Positions 7,547-15,673 of a stretch of 37,807 bases of DNA are shown here, piece by piece. The DNA lies in assembly GCA_021730935.1 (NCBI GenBank), contig JAKFYJ010000014.1, positions 1-37,807 on the forward strand, written 5' to 3'. This DNA comes from Elusimicrobiota bacterium. GTDB taxonomy: Bacteria; Elusimicrobiota; Elusimicrobia; 2-02-FULL-39-32. Both the position numbers and the translations under genes were made by a program. The notes beneath the pieces are model-generated. The model ran no database searches. It worked only from the letters and a program-made list of their open reading frames with translations, and was not told where the DNA came from. The number at the start of each line of letters is the position of its first letter. Within the stretch, counting starts at the first letter, position 1.

Positions 7547-8644
7547 TCACTGGATATTTTTTACGTTTAATTCATTGGGCTGAGTTTGAATGTCGCCTAT
7601 CCTGAAGCGTTTGACGCCCAGGCGCTCGCCCACCACAGGCCAGACCTGAAGAAGGGAAATCACGATCGCCGTGATAAGAGGGCCCACAAAAATTCCCCAG
7701 ATTCCAAACGCGCTGATGCCTCCGAAAATGGCCACGAGACTGACCAGGGGATGCATGTTTCCACGGCCTTTCAAAACCATCGGGCGAATGAGGTTGTCAA
7801 CCACGCCCGCGGCCATCCCGAAGCCGACCATCACGGCGGCAAGACCGGCTTGTGCATGAGCATAAAGATAAAGCGCTCCAATCACCCAGACTGGAACAGG
7901 GCCGATCACCGGGAGCCACGCCAAAATGAAAGCGGCGCCGCCCGCCAGAAAGGGGCCCGGAACTCCCAAAACCATATATCCAGCCATCACGATGGACGCT
8001 TGAGCCGAGGTCGCGGCCAGGTTCGCCACAACCACCGAAGTCGCGGTGTTCTGGACAGAGCCGATCAAATTTTCCCTGAGATCGTCTTCCATGAAAAGCA
8101 TGTCCATAAACCAATTTACGAACCTTTTGCCGTCGATAAGAAAGAAAAAGCATGCCAGAGACGCCAGGATCAACTGCAGGAATATCCTGGGAACATCGGC
8201 AAACCAGACAAGGACCGTGCCCGTCACGGATTTCAGGCCGTCCTGAATGACGCTCCTGGCCTGAGGCCCCGTGATGTCAAAATTTTTCATGATCGATTCA
8301 ATCGGACTCAGGTGGATGACATATTTGGAGATGGACAGAAACGAGAGAGCGCCGCCGTCATAGAGCTTCTCGCTGAGGGCCAGCCCTTGTTTGACGGACA
8401 GGAGTGTGAATGTGAACAGAGGAACGATGACGAGCACGATCATGGAGAGAGTGACGATCAGGGAAGCGGTCCTCGGATGCAGTTTTTTTCCAAGCAGTGT
8501 TTTATAGGCAGGGCTCGCCAAAAGCGCGAGGACGCCTCCCATGAAAAGAGCCAGGACATACGGAACGACCATCGCCGCCAATAAAATTAAAAATATCAGC
8601 AGCAGGACTAAAAAGGCCGCAAGGGATGTCCGGCTCTGGATCAC
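7547..8644 (-). CDS. AI-2E family transporter (PerM/UPF0118)
   Basis: This 365-aa inner-membrane permease begins with GTG at 8644. AAGGAG lies just upstream inside the SOD gene, and the start overlaps the SOD stop (GTGA). A longer frame reading from 8695 is therefore unlikely. Family features are two N-terminal helices, a central amphipathic soluble region (about 100-180), and the C-terminal pore helices with LPVIGPVPVWVIGALYL, DNLIRPMVLKGRG and ALFGG-like VAIFGGISAFGIWGIFVGPL. Family members are variously proposed to export autoinducer-2 or to exchange Na+/H+; the role here is unknown. It is co-translated with superoxide dismutase. Confidence 0.9.
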   Translation of the reverse strand: MIQSRTSLAAFLVLLLIFLILLAAMVVPYVLALFMGGVLALLASPAYKTLLGKKLHPRTASLIVTLSMIVLVIVPLFTFTLLSVKQGLALSEKLYDGGALSFLSISKYVIHLSPIESIMKNFDITGPQARSVIQDGLKSVTGTVLVWFADVPRIFLQLILASLACFFFLIDGKRFVNWFMDMLFMEDDLRENLIGSVQNTATSVVVANLAATSAQASIVMAGYMVLGVPGPFLAGGAAFILAWLPVIGPVPVWVIGALYLYAHAQAGLAAVMVGFGMAAGVVDNLIRPMVLKGRGNMHPLVSLVAIFGGISAFGIWGIFVGPLITAIVISLLQVWPVVGERLGVKRFRIGDIQTQPNELNVKNIQ

Positions 8645-9243
8645 ACGCGGCTCCTTAAAACACCCGCTTCCAGCCGTTCCGACACCACGGCCCAATCGAT
8701 CGCTTTGAAAAAAGCGGCGACATATTCTTCACGCTTCAACCCATAATCGGAAATATACGCGTGCTCAAAAACGTCCATCACAAGCAGAGGAACGCTCCCG
8801 GAAAGGTTTCCCCCGTCGTGCTCATTCACCCAAATGTTGAAGCAGCGGTCTCCGGCGGGATCATAACTCAAAAGCACCCAGCCGATCCCTCTCATTTTTG
8901 CGACGCTCCTGAAACTGTCTTCCCAGTTTTTGAAGGATCCGAAGTTTTTTGTGATTATTTCAGAGAGATCTTTTCCCTTCTCTTCCGAACCGTTTTTAAC
9001 CATGTTTCCAAAATAATATTCGTGCAGACGCATGCCGTTGAACTCCCAGCCGAACCGCCGCTTGAGTTCAGAATATTCCGAGGTCACAGTCTTTTCTCCG
9101 CGATCGAAGGATTTTAAAACATCATCGAGCTTGTTCGTGTGGGTGACATATCCCTGATAGAGAGTGAAGTGGTTCCTGAGCATCGCGTCGCTGAATCCGG
9201 GCGTGCCGAGGAGCCGTTCAAAGTTCATGGGTTCATACTTCAT
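8641..9243 (-). CDS. superoxide dismutase, Fe/Mn family
   Basis: The 200-aa enzyme converts superoxide to oxygen and hydrogen peroxide. All four metal ligands are visible: His25 (RNHF), His74 (LHEYYFGN), Asp157 and His161 (MDVFEHAY). There is no signal peptide, so it is cytosolic. The length is normal for the family. Metal preference for Fe or Mn cannot be decided by eye. A ribosome-binding site of the AAAGGA type lies before the ATG. It follows the holin-X-like and DUF883-like genes at short spacing and overlaps the permease gene by 4 bp, which places it in an envelope/oxidative stress operon. Confidence 0.94.
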   Translation of the reverse strand: MKYEPMNFERLLGTPGFSDAMLRNHFTLYQGYVTHTNKLDDVLKSFDRGEKTVTSEYSELKRRFGWEFNGMRLHEYYFGNMVKNGSEEKGKDLSEIITKNFGSFKNWEDSFRSVAKMRGIGWVLLSYDPAGDRCFNIWVNEHDGGNLSGSVPLLVMDVFEHAYISDYGLKREEYVAAFFKAIDWAVVSERLEAGVLRSRV

Positions 9244-9265
9244 AAATTGTCCTTTTATATTTATT

Positions 9266-9580
9266 TCACTTGCCCGTCTTCGTCTGACGGCGCGTCAATT
9301 TGCTCATGCAGGAGCCGCCTTTAAGCAGGAGCGATCCGGTCAGGACGCTGATCCCGGCAGTCACGAGCGCGGGGATCAGGAACTGCGGTTTCTGAGACAT
9401 TTGAAGAAAGATTCCCGCCAGAACCATGAACGCCCCAAAGAGAACAAAGGCGGCTCCCGAAAGGAACACGCAAGCTCCAAAAAGGAACTGCCGCGCGCCG
9501 CATTCGAGAGAGCCCAGAACTCCCTGGAGCGTTGAATCCAAATATTCCGTCACATACGAAGACAGATATTTGAGGATCAT
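9266..9580 (-). CDS. YqjE/holin-X-like small membrane protein
   Basis: The 104-aa product has an amphipathic N-terminus and two membrane segments (about 33-57 and 66-90), like the phage holin superfamily III / YqjE group that is usually paired with YqjD/DUF883 proteins. The pairing is present here: the DUF883 gene ends 6 bp upstream. No lysis genes surround it, so a phage role is unlikely. The function in YqjD-YqjE pairs is not established beyond membrane and stress association. Confidence 0.6.
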   Translation of the reverse strand: MILKYLSSYVTEYLDSTLQGVLGSLECGARQFLFGACVFLSGAAFVLFGAFMVLAGIFLQMSQKPQFLIPALVTAGISVLTGSLLLKGGSCMSKLTRRQTKTGK

Positions 9581-9586
9581 GATCGT

Positions 9587-9889
9587 TCAGTTTTTGCTCG
9601 AACGCCCGACGAGGAATCCCGTCAGCAGGCCCAAAGCCAGAGCCGCTCCGGCCGTCTGCCAGGGATATTCACGCACGACATTGTCGACGTTCTGCGATTT
9701 TTCCTTGACGGCATCCGTGATCTTTTCCATGCGCTCATGGAAGGATTCGATCGTGTTGTCCATCAGCGCCTTGGACTTGTCGGAAAGGATTTCTCCGGAT
9801 TTGGAGAAAGCGCCCTTGAGGTTTTGCTTCAGATCTTCCAACTCGTTTCTTATTTCTGTTACGACTTGTTTGTTGTTGCTGTTTTTCAT
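9587..9889 (-). CDS. DUF883/ElaB-YqjD family protein
   Basis: The 100-aa product has a long charged helix with coiled-coil potential (residues 1-70). This is followed by the family ending: REYPWQTAGAALALGLLTGFLVGRSS, a C-terminal membrane anchor of the Gly-rich YqjD type. Family members associate with the inner membrane and some bind ribosomes in stationary phase. AAAGGAG precedes the ATG. It lies 29 bp downstream of the OmpA-family gene and is probably cotranscribed with it. Confidence 0.85.
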   Translation of the reverse strand: MKNSNNKQVVTEIRNELEDLKQNLKGAFSKSGEILSDKSKALMDNTIESFHERMEKITDAVKEKSQNVDNVVREYPWQTAGAALALGLLTGFLVGRSSKN

Positions 9890-9918
9890 GATAGTTCTCC
9901 TTTTAAATAATTCCTGAT

Positions 9919-11439
9919 TTATGATCCGATCGATTCGCCCGTCACAATCATTTCGACGCGGCGGTTCATCTGCCGGCCTTCAGAACTGTCATTGGACTGA
10001 ATGGGTTTCGTTTTTCCAAAGCCTCTGGACACGATCGATTTTACGGCCACGCCCTGGCTGACGAGATAATCCATCGCCGCCTGCGCGCGCTTTTCTGAGA
10101 GGTTCTGGTTGTAAACATCTCCACCGACATTGTCGGTGTGTCCTTCCATCTGTAATTTCAACCCGGGATGCGAAAGGACGATTCCTGCGAGCTTCGCGAG
10201 CTTCTCACGGATTTGAGGCTGGAGCTTGTCGCTTCCGGTTTTAAAAAGGACATCGGACATGTTCACGACGAGGCCTCTCGCGGTGTCGCGGGTCTGGAGG
10301 ATGAGGTTAAATTGCGTCATGAGTTGGGCGCGCAACGCGGCCTTTTCGCTTTCCGACTGAACTTTGGCTTTGGCAGAATTGGCGCGTTCGTTCGCTGCCT
10401 CACCTTTGGACTGCATCGCTTCGGCCCGCGCTGATTTTGCGTCCTCCATGCTCACTGCGGAAGCGGAAGTGGCGCTCTGGGCGAAGTCAATGGCTTTGAC
10501 GCGCTCCGAATCAGACTTCAATCTGGCTGTTTCTGCGGTGGATCTGGCGGCTTCCGCTTTCGCCTGCCCTTTCGTCGCGAAGGCCGCGGTTTGCTGGGCG
10601 CCGGAAATCATGTCTTGAGAAAGCTGGCGTTCGTCGCTCAAACTTTCTTTGTCCTGGCGGCTCACTGCGATCAAGCGGCTGGCTTCCGCTTTTTGAACCG
10701 CTTCACGGGCCGTCATCGTGCGCTGTTTCCTGGAATTCTTAGCTTCGGATTTTTCGAGCAGATCCTCGGCGCTCTTGAATTCTGTCGGGGCATAGGTTTC
10801 CGCTCCCGCATATCTGGCGATCTTCACGGCGTTCCGTGCCTGATAAACCGCGAACGGCGTGTGATTGTCCATGACATTCGGCGCGCCTGTTTGATCTGTA
10901 TTCAGCGTATATTGTTTCTGCGGCATCAGTTCATAGCTCGCTTCCACCGCTTCAATCTTGGCCGTGTTATCCTTGCGGATCGCGTTTTCCAACACGACGA
11001 CACTGCTGGGCTGGGAAGCCGCGAAATAAGGTTCCGCGGTCACGATCAGGCTCATGGCCTGAAACGGCACGGACGCGTTCAGTCTGCTGCGTCCATATTT
11101 CACTAAAAGCTCCCCGAGGTTCGTCGCTCTTCCGTCGGGTGCCACGGCCCACAAGACATAGGTTAAATATTCGCGCCCGAACTTGGTCGGCGCGCTCAGG
11201 TTTTCAAATCTTGACTTGATGGTGATCGTGCCCGCTTTGTTCCTGATTTCAGCGGTGCCCGCGGATTCCGGACTGACGACAGTGCCTCTGAAATCGATCC
11301 CCACATAACCGTTCAGGTTCCTATAATTGATCGCCTTCGCCGAACTTTGAACCGCGGTCATCTGCGCCGCTCCGCCCTGCTGAAAAGTCCCTGCGACTAA
11401 AAACGCCGCGAGAACAAAAACTGAATTTACTGCTTTCAT
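9919..11439 (-). CDS. OmpA-family protein with long coiled-coil region
   Basis: The 506-aa product starts at the ATG at 11439, with GGAGG 8 nt upstream; a longer frame runs through the promoter and was rejected. It has a signal peptide (MKAVNSVFVLAAFLVAGTFQQGGAA), an N-terminal domain of about 150 residues, and an Ala/Lys/Glu-rich helical region resembling DUF4398. The C-terminal OmpA domain (about 390-500) includes LQMEGHTDNVGG, LSEKRAQAAMDYLVSQG and NRRVEMIV, the peptidoglycan-binding signature. It likely links the outer membrane or periplasm to peptidoglycan. The promoter block upstream is shared with the BON gene, so the two are probably co-regulated under envelope or osmotic stress. Confidence 0.88.
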   Translation of the reverse strand: MKAVNSVFVLAAFLVAGTFQQGGAAQMTAVQSSAKAINYRNLNGYVGIDFRGTVVSPESAGTAEIRNKAGTITIKSRFENLSAPTKFGREYLTYVLWAVAPDGRATNLGELLVKYGRSRLNASVPFQAMSLIVTAEPYFAASQPSSVVVLENAIRKDNTAKIEAVEASYELMPQKQYTLNTDQTGAPNVMDNHTPFAVYQARNAVKIARYAGAETYAPTEFKSAEDLLEKSEAKNSRKQRTMTAREAVQKAEASRLIAVSRQDKESLSDERQLSQDMISGAQQTAAFATKGQAKAEAARSTAETARLKSDSERVKAIDFAQSATSASAVSMEDAKSARAEAMQSKGEAANERANSAKAKVQSESEKAALRAQLMTQFNLILQTRDTARGLVVNMSDVLFKTGSDKLQPQIREKLAKLAGIVLSHPGLKLQMEGHTDNVGGDVYNQNLSEKRAQAAMDYLVSQGVAVKSIVSRGFGKTKPIQSNDSSEGRQMNRRVEMIVTGESIGS

Positions 11440-11478
11440 GAAATACCTCCGGTGAGATGTTTTGCTTTCTTGTATCTC

Positions 11479-11548
11479 CATGTTATGAGAATCCGGCGTT
11501 TCAGAATATCAGGGGCGAACACTATAGTTTCTTACTCCAAACCCCTAT
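11479..11548 (-). promoter_or_regulatory. shared 70-bp stress promoter block, OmpA copy
   Basis: Read on the minus strand, the block is ATAGGGGTTTGG, 22 bp, CCCTGATATTC, 16 bp, CATAACATG. The same three elements with the same spacings occur upstream of the BON gene at 15591-15660. GATATT could serve as a -10. No normal -35 is present, which suggests an activator binding at the GGGGTTTGG end. Confidence 0.7.
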
Positions 11549-11570
11549 ATCCAACCCTCATGCGAACGTC

Positions 11571-11576
11571 TATAAT
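11571..11576 (+). promoter_or_regulatory. -10 element of PAP2 gene, apparent leaderless start
   Basis: A perfect TATAAT ends 5 bp before the ATG at 11582, so transcription should begin at or next to the start codon. There is no Shine-Dalgarno sequence and no clear -35. Confidence 0.45.
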
Positions 11577-11581
11577 GAGTC

Positions 11582-12388
11582 ATGAAAACAAATTGGCGTT
11601 TAATCCTCCTCGCATCTATAATCCTGTCTCCTTATAGACTCACTGCCGAAGAAACCTCAGATTTGCCTCCGCGCAGGGATTCAGTGTATCGCGTCAATCC
11701 GGCTGTTGATATCCCGGTCTTGAGCGCGGCCGCTCTCGGCGCCACCCTTCCTCTGCTTTTTGAACCACAACTCATTCATCAGAAATGTCCCTGCAATCCT
11801 GATGATGTCAATTCCTTTGATCGGCCCGTCCTGGGCAATCAAGACGCGACTGCGGGAATGATCAGCAATTATGCGGTCGCCTTGGCCATTGCAGTTCCGA
11901 TCGCTCTGGATGGGGCGGATCAGGGGTTCAGCAAAACATTTGGAGAGGATTTATTGGTGTTCACGGAGGTTCTCTCTCTCAACACCGCGATCAGCCACAT
12001 AGGCCGTTACGGGGTTCAAAGGCCCCGTCCCGTGGCCTACACGGCAAACCCTCCCGAAGGGCGGGCCGGAGAATTTTTATCATTCTATTCCGGACACTCC
12101 GCGTCAGTCTTCGCGGCCCTGAGCGCGGCTTCCATGACCTATGGTTATCGATATGGTCACAGAGTCTGGCCCTGGCTCATCACGGCCGGCGTGGGCGTGG
12201 GAGAGTCTGTCCTTCGAGTCGCGGCGGGGCGGCATTTTTATACGGATGTGATCGCAGGCGCCGTGATGGGAACTGCGATCGGAACGCTCGTTCCATTTCT
12301 TCACAGGCGATATCGCGGATCTGAATTGACGGTTGTGCCGACGGAGGATGCAGATGGAGCGCAGCTTGTTTGGAGCAGAAAGTTTTAG
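11582..12388 (+). CDS. PAP2-family membrane phosphatase
   Basis: This 268-aa exported or membrane protein has a signal-like N-terminus. It carries all three phosphatidic acid phosphatase type 2 motifs: basic motif around GRYGVQRPRP (141-150), SGH at 170-172 with the general-acid His172, and RVAAGRHFYTD (212-222) with catalytic His218 and Asp222. Such enzymes dephosphorylate lipid phosphates such as undecaprenyl pyrophosphate or phosphatidic acid; the substrate is unknown here. It is the only plus-strand gene in this block, diverges from the OmpA-family gene, and converges with the hydrolase gene with a 4-bp overlap of their ends. Confidence 0.9.
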   Translation: MKTNWRLILLASIILSPYRLTAEETSDLPPRRDSVYRVNPAVDIPVLSAAALGATLPLLFEPQLIHQKCPCNPDDVNSFDRPVLGNQDATAGMISNYAVALAIAVPIALDGADQGFSKTFGEDLLVFTEVLSLNTAISHIGRYGVQRPRPVAYTANPPEGRAGEFLSFYSGHSASVFAALSAASMTYGYRYGHRVWPWLITAGVGVGESVLRVAAGRHFYTDVIAGAVMGTAIGTLVPFLHRRYRGSELTVVPTEDADGAQLVWSRKF

Positions 12389-13086
12389 GCGGGAATTTTC
12401 AGCGTCCGCGTGAAAGCCTGAATCTCACGGAAGGCCTCAGCGGGTTTGGACTGAAATAAAAAATGCGGCGTATCCAGTCCCACAAGCTTCACGCTGGGAT
12501 TGGCCTCGAGTATGGTTTCGCGGCAATGGTCAGGAAGAATAAAATCCCTTTTGGCGTATAGACACAGGATCGGGACCCCGCACTTTTTCAGATCCTCATA
12601 GGCGTCCACCGTCAAAGCGTCTTTCAATCGAGCCGCAAGCACTTCCGGCCTCGCCCGGTCAAGCGCTCCCACCACGAGATGCATGCGTCCCTCGCTCATC
12701 CCCTGCCATCTCAAAATCATTTCCAAAATTCCTCTCAGCCACGTCAAACGAAAAAGATAAGGCCCGACAATTCCGCGGCACCCTTCTCCGAAATTTCCTC
12801 TGGGCCTGCGCACGAAAGTCGCGCTGAGCACAAGTCCGCTGAGCATCGGAGGATGCTGGGCCGCGATCCGAACGGCAATCGGACCTCCATAAGATTCAGC
12901 GACGAGGACATAAGGCTCATGCACAGGCAGACGCGTTTTAACATAGGCCTCAACCTGGTCATAAGTGAGAATTTTGTCGGCGGGATATGGCACGACAGAA
13001 AGTCGGGTTCTCTCGGGCCACTGCTTCAGGAGCGGCTCATAAAGGAGTCCCGTTCCGTCCATCCCGGGAAGAAAGATAAACCTCAT
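12385..13086 (-). CDS. alpha/beta hydrolase
   Basis: The 233-aa product has the alpha/beta-hydrolase fold. It shows an oxyanion-hole region FLPGMDGTG (about 5-13), a nucleophile elbow of GxSxG type read as AESYGG with the catalytic Ser, a late Asp in AKRDFILPD, and the catalytic His in DTPHFLFQ. There is no signal peptide. The reaction cannot be specified: esterases, lipases and acyl transfer-related enzymes share this fold. It is the last gene of the DUF3943 - 52-aa protein - hydrolase unit, starting 2 bp after the small gene. Confidence 0.82.
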   Translation of the reverse strand: MRFIFLPGMDGTGLLYEPLLKQWPERTRLSVVPYPADKILTYDQVEAYVKTRLPVHEPYVLVAESYGGPIAVRIAAQHPPMLSGLVLSATFVRRPRGNFGEGCRGIVGPYLFRLTWLRGILEMILRWQGMSEGRMHLVVGALDRARPEVLAARLKDALTVDAYEDLKKCGVPILCLYAKRDFILPDHCRETILEANPSVKLVGLDTPHFLFQSKPAEAFREIQAFTRTLKIPA

Positions 13087-13088
13087 CT

Positions 13089-13247
13089 TTATTTTTTACC
13101 CAAATGCAGAGAATCGACAGACACATGGACGGCGGTGATGGGCTTGCGCAGTCTCGCGATTAAAAATCCCCCGGCGACCAGAGCGCCGACGAGCAGGACA
13201 AAAATGAGGACAGTGTTTGTTTTTTTTATGAATTCGATGGGCGTCAT
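13089..13247 (-). CDS. 52-aa single-pass membrane protein
   Basis: This small gene runs from ATG at 13247 to TAA at 13089. AGGAGG lies 6-10 nt upstream, and the ATGA overlap with the DUF3943 stop codon indicates translational coupling. The product has one hydrophobic helix (about 13-31), a basic RLRKP patch, and a short tail predicted outside or in the cytoplasm. No family is recognised. The tight linkage on both sides supports a real gene that interacts with, or inserts alongside, its neighbours. Gene callers with a length cut-off would miss it. Confidence 0.72.
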   Translation of the reverse strand: MTPIEFIKKTNTVLIFVLLVGALVAGGFLIARLRKPITAVHVSVDSLHLGKK

Positions 13248-14770
13248 TTTTCGTCCTCCTCAACATTGTCTCTCCACTCCACCGCTCCGAAATGGGAGTC
13301 TCCCAGGAAATTGTAGGCGAGGTAAACAGTCTCGGATCTTTGGTGCCCGTCGGGAATGTTGGAATGGCTCGCGTCCCGGCTGGTGATGACATATTGAATG
13401 CCGACGGCGTGGCGCCCGAAAATCCGCACGAGGAAGGACAAATTTCCGCGCGCGATCCTCTCGTGTCCCCGCGTGTCCGGTGACCCCACGTCGCTGATAT
13501 AATATTCGCGCCCTGTGGCATCCAGCATGGCGATTTTTCCGAAGATGAGGCGGAGAGCCAACAGCCCCTGGGCTGTGGCGCCGTAATGATAATCCCGGTC
13601 CCCCTGGACGGCGATGTTGCCCGCCGCTCCGAAACCGGGGCCTGCGAGAGCGGAACCCTGCAGAGCGATTTTTCGGGAGAGCCACCATTGCGCGGTGGTG
13701 CCGATGGAAGCGGCTGTGCTGGAGACGCGGAAAATCTGCGGAGAGATATAGTCATAACTCCCATAAAGCCCCCAGATCCCTCGAAACGAATCGCCTGACT
13801 CGTAGCGGTCCCCCAATAAAAATCCGCGGGTCATGATATTTTCAAAAGCGTTCCCTCTGCTCGTATTAGCGTTGGTCTCAAAGTGGAAATAATCGAACGG
13901 ACGTATATACCGATATCCCGGCTTTCCCGGAAGGCCATAAGCCAGAGAAAAATCCGCGGTCGCTTCATTTCCTTTTGTGCTTGTGACTCCCTGGTCAGTG
14001 ACCTTCGAATCTATGCTCGCGCCCCCGCTTAAATTTGCGAAGGTGGCCGGGTTGCGGCTGGGAAGAACGGTTTTAAATCTGTCTCCGAAGGCGAGCCGGT
14101 TCAACCCGATGGGAGGGGAGATGAATGCCGCTCCCAGTTCCCTCCAAAATCCCGGTCTGGCTCCGCCTCTCTCGAGCGAGAGATTGGCCATGCGAAACAG
14201 TTCCTCGCCAAAAAAACTTCCGCCGATGCCGCTGGCGACCTGGTCGTTGATCGAAGGCGGGCCTGTCTCTCCGGCTGTTTCCCAGAGATAACTTCCGGCG
14301 GAGGTATAAAGAAGGGATTCCCAAAATGTGAGGCCGGCGGAGCGCGCGAACCCGAAATAGATCGTCCCTTGATAAGGATGAAAGGCCTGGTTTGTGAGGA
14401 AATCGTCCTGGTCCACGCGCCAGGGGCCGTTCTTCACATGGTCTTCGAATGTATGGTAGGTCGTCCCATAAACATCATTGCCGTAAATGCCCCGGTCAGC
14501 CAGGTTGAGGAGTAAAATGAAACTCGGGATCTCAAGCGCGGGGATGAAATAACTTCTCCCGCTCCTCGATTCCCAATCCAGGACCCGCTTGGAAGCGCCT
14601 TTCCATTTTTCGCGGGGCGTGGCCATGGCGGCTGGATAATTCGGGTCGCCCGGAGCTGTCGTTGAAGAGGTTCGGGGATCGTCTTCAGCAAAGACCTTTC
14701 CGGACGCGAATAAAACGAGAGTGAGGATGCCGACCCATTTAAATTTTTTTATCATCAAGCCGGCATCCAT
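13244..14770 (-). CDS. DUF3943-domain outer-membrane-type protein
   Basis: The 508-aa product has a signal peptide (ending near KVFA-ED) followed by the DUF3943 domain. Its hallmark residues are seen as HPYQGTIYFGFARSAGLTFWES, SYLWETAGETGPPSINDQVASGIGG and GGSFFGEELFRM. The rest is rich in aromatic residues and alternating beta patterns (for example SGDSFRGIWGLYGSYDYIS), consistent with an outer-membrane barrel. The function of the family is unknown. Start choice: the ATG at 14770 has AGAGAGGTG 7 nt upstream; an alternative is Met6. It lies 23 bp after the BON gene and overlaps the 52-aa gene by 4 bp. Confidence 0.82.
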   Translation of the reverse strand: MDAGLMIKKFKWVGILTLVLFASGKVFAEDDPRTSSTTAPGDPNYPAAMATPREKWKGASKRVLDWESRSGRSYFIPALEIPSFILLLNLADRGIYGNDVYGTTYHTFEDHVKNGPWRVDQDDFLTNQAFHPYQGTIYFGFARSAGLTFWESLLYTSAGSYLWETAGETGPPSINDQVASGIGGSFFGEELFRMANLSLERGGARPGFWRELGAAFISPPIGLNRLAFGDRFKTVLPSRNPATFANLSGGASIDSKVTDQGVTSTKGNEATADFSLAYGLPGKPGYRYIRPFDYFHFETNANTSRGNAFENIMTRGFLLGDRYESGDSFRGIWGLYGSYDYISPQIFRVSSTAASIGTTAQWWLSRKIALQGSALAGPGFGAAGNIAVQGDRDYHYGATAQGLLALRLIFGKIAMLDATGREYYISDVGSPDTRGHERIARGNLSFLVRIFGRHAVGIQYVITSRDASHSNIPDGHQRSETVYLAYNFLGDSHFGAVEWRDNVEEDEK

Positions 14771-14793
14771 AAATTCACCTCTCTCTTTTTTGA

Positions 14794-15558
14794 TTATTGA
14801 ACCGTCATTCTGTTTCTGACGCTTTTCACGCCTTTGATGTCGCTGACGAGCTTGGTGACCAGGTCGATCTCAGCCGTGTTCTTCGCTTTGCCGTGAAGAG
14901 TGACCATGCCGTTGAAAGTTTTGACTTTCGTGCCGTGGAAGCTGGTCGAGCGATGAAACAAGAGCGTCGTCTTGACCTGGGCCGTGATGGAGGCGTCGTC
15001 AATGTTTTCGCTCACCTTTTCATAGGTTGTTTTGGGCGCGTTCGCAACCGTCATCTCATTGTTCACGTCTTTGACGCCTTCAACATCCTTGGCGTATTCG
15101 GCGGTGAGCTCTTTTTGAGCGTTGCTCGAGGCCTCGCCTCTCAAGGTCACGATGCCGTCCTGAACCGAAACCTTGCTGTCAGAGATGCTCACGTTCCGGT
15201 GGAACAAGAGAGTGAGTCTCACTTTTTCCGCAACCCACGCGTCGGAGTTCGCCGAAGGCATTGAACCTTTGACTTCCAGCTTGTTGCTCACGCTTTTGGT
15301 TCCAGGAAGGTCCGTGACCGTTTCGCTGGCCAGAGATTTGTGAGATTCTTCCGAGACTGTTCCCGTGAGGGTGACGGCGCCGTCTTTGGACTCGATTTTG
15401 ATGTCGTCGTCCTTAAGATAGGTTCTGAAGATATAAGATTTCTTTGCGGAGGACTCGATGCGTTCATCCTGCTTGGACGCCTGCAGGGGGACAGAAGCCG
15501 CGAACATTGCGGCAGAGGCCGCCATAAACACAGCGATGCTTGTTTTCATTGATTTCAT
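14794..15558 (-). CDS. triple BON-domain periplasmic protein (OsmY-like)
   Basis: The 254-aa exported protein has a signal peptide followed by three BON domains (about 33-100, 107-175 and 185-254). Each has the pattern of D/T-K-hydrophobic, a V-x-L-x-G turn (GAVTLTGTV, GIVTLRGEA, GMVTLHGKA), and a final V-K-x-V-x-N-x-(L/M)-x-V strand. BON domains bind phospholipids, and OsmY-type proteins protect the envelope under osmotic stress. AAGGAGC precedes the ATG. Its promoter block is the twin of that upstream of the OmpA-family gene. It is adjacent to the two-component genes, which are the obvious candidate regulators. Confidence 0.92.
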   Translation of the reverse strand: MKSMKTSIAVFMAASAAMFAASVPLQASKQDERIESSAKKSYIFRTYLKDDDIKIESKDGAVTLTGTVSEESHKSLASETVTDLPGTKSVSNKLEVKGSMPSANSDAWVAEKVRLTLLFHRNVSISDSKVSVQDGIVTLRGEASSNAQKELTAEYAKDVEGVKDVNNEMTVANAPKTTYEKVSENIDDASITAQVKTTLLFHRSTSFHGTKVKTFNGMVTLHGKAKNTAEIDLVTKLVSDIKGVKSVRNRMTVQ

Positions 15559-15590
15559 TATTTTGCTCCTTATGAGATATTGCGCTCATT

Positions 15591-15660
15591 CATGTTATGA
15601 AACGGGAGCGGGATCGAATATCAGGGAGAGATACGGTTTTGGCGTATGCCAAACCCCTAT
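15591..15660 (-). promoter_or_regulatory. shared 70-bp stress promoter block, BON copy
   Basis: This is the second copy of ATAGGGGTTTGG - 22 bp - CCCTGATATTC - 16 bp - CATAACATG (minus strand). The N22 here contains an additional dyad, TTTGGC-ATAC-GCCAAA. The block fills most of the gap between the response-regulator stop and the BON start. Confidence 0.7.
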
Positions 15661-15673
15661 GCGGGTTGGGGGG

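Noticed and set aside
6542-8584. Two plus-strand open frames opposite the MATE and AI-2E-family genes
   Set aside because: Both are highly charged, low-complexity translations of the complementary strand of membrane-protein genes.
9266-9580. Holin-like protein as evidence of a prophage
   Set aside because: No lysin, portal, capsid or integrase genes are nearby; its neighbour is a DUF883/YqjD-like stress protein.
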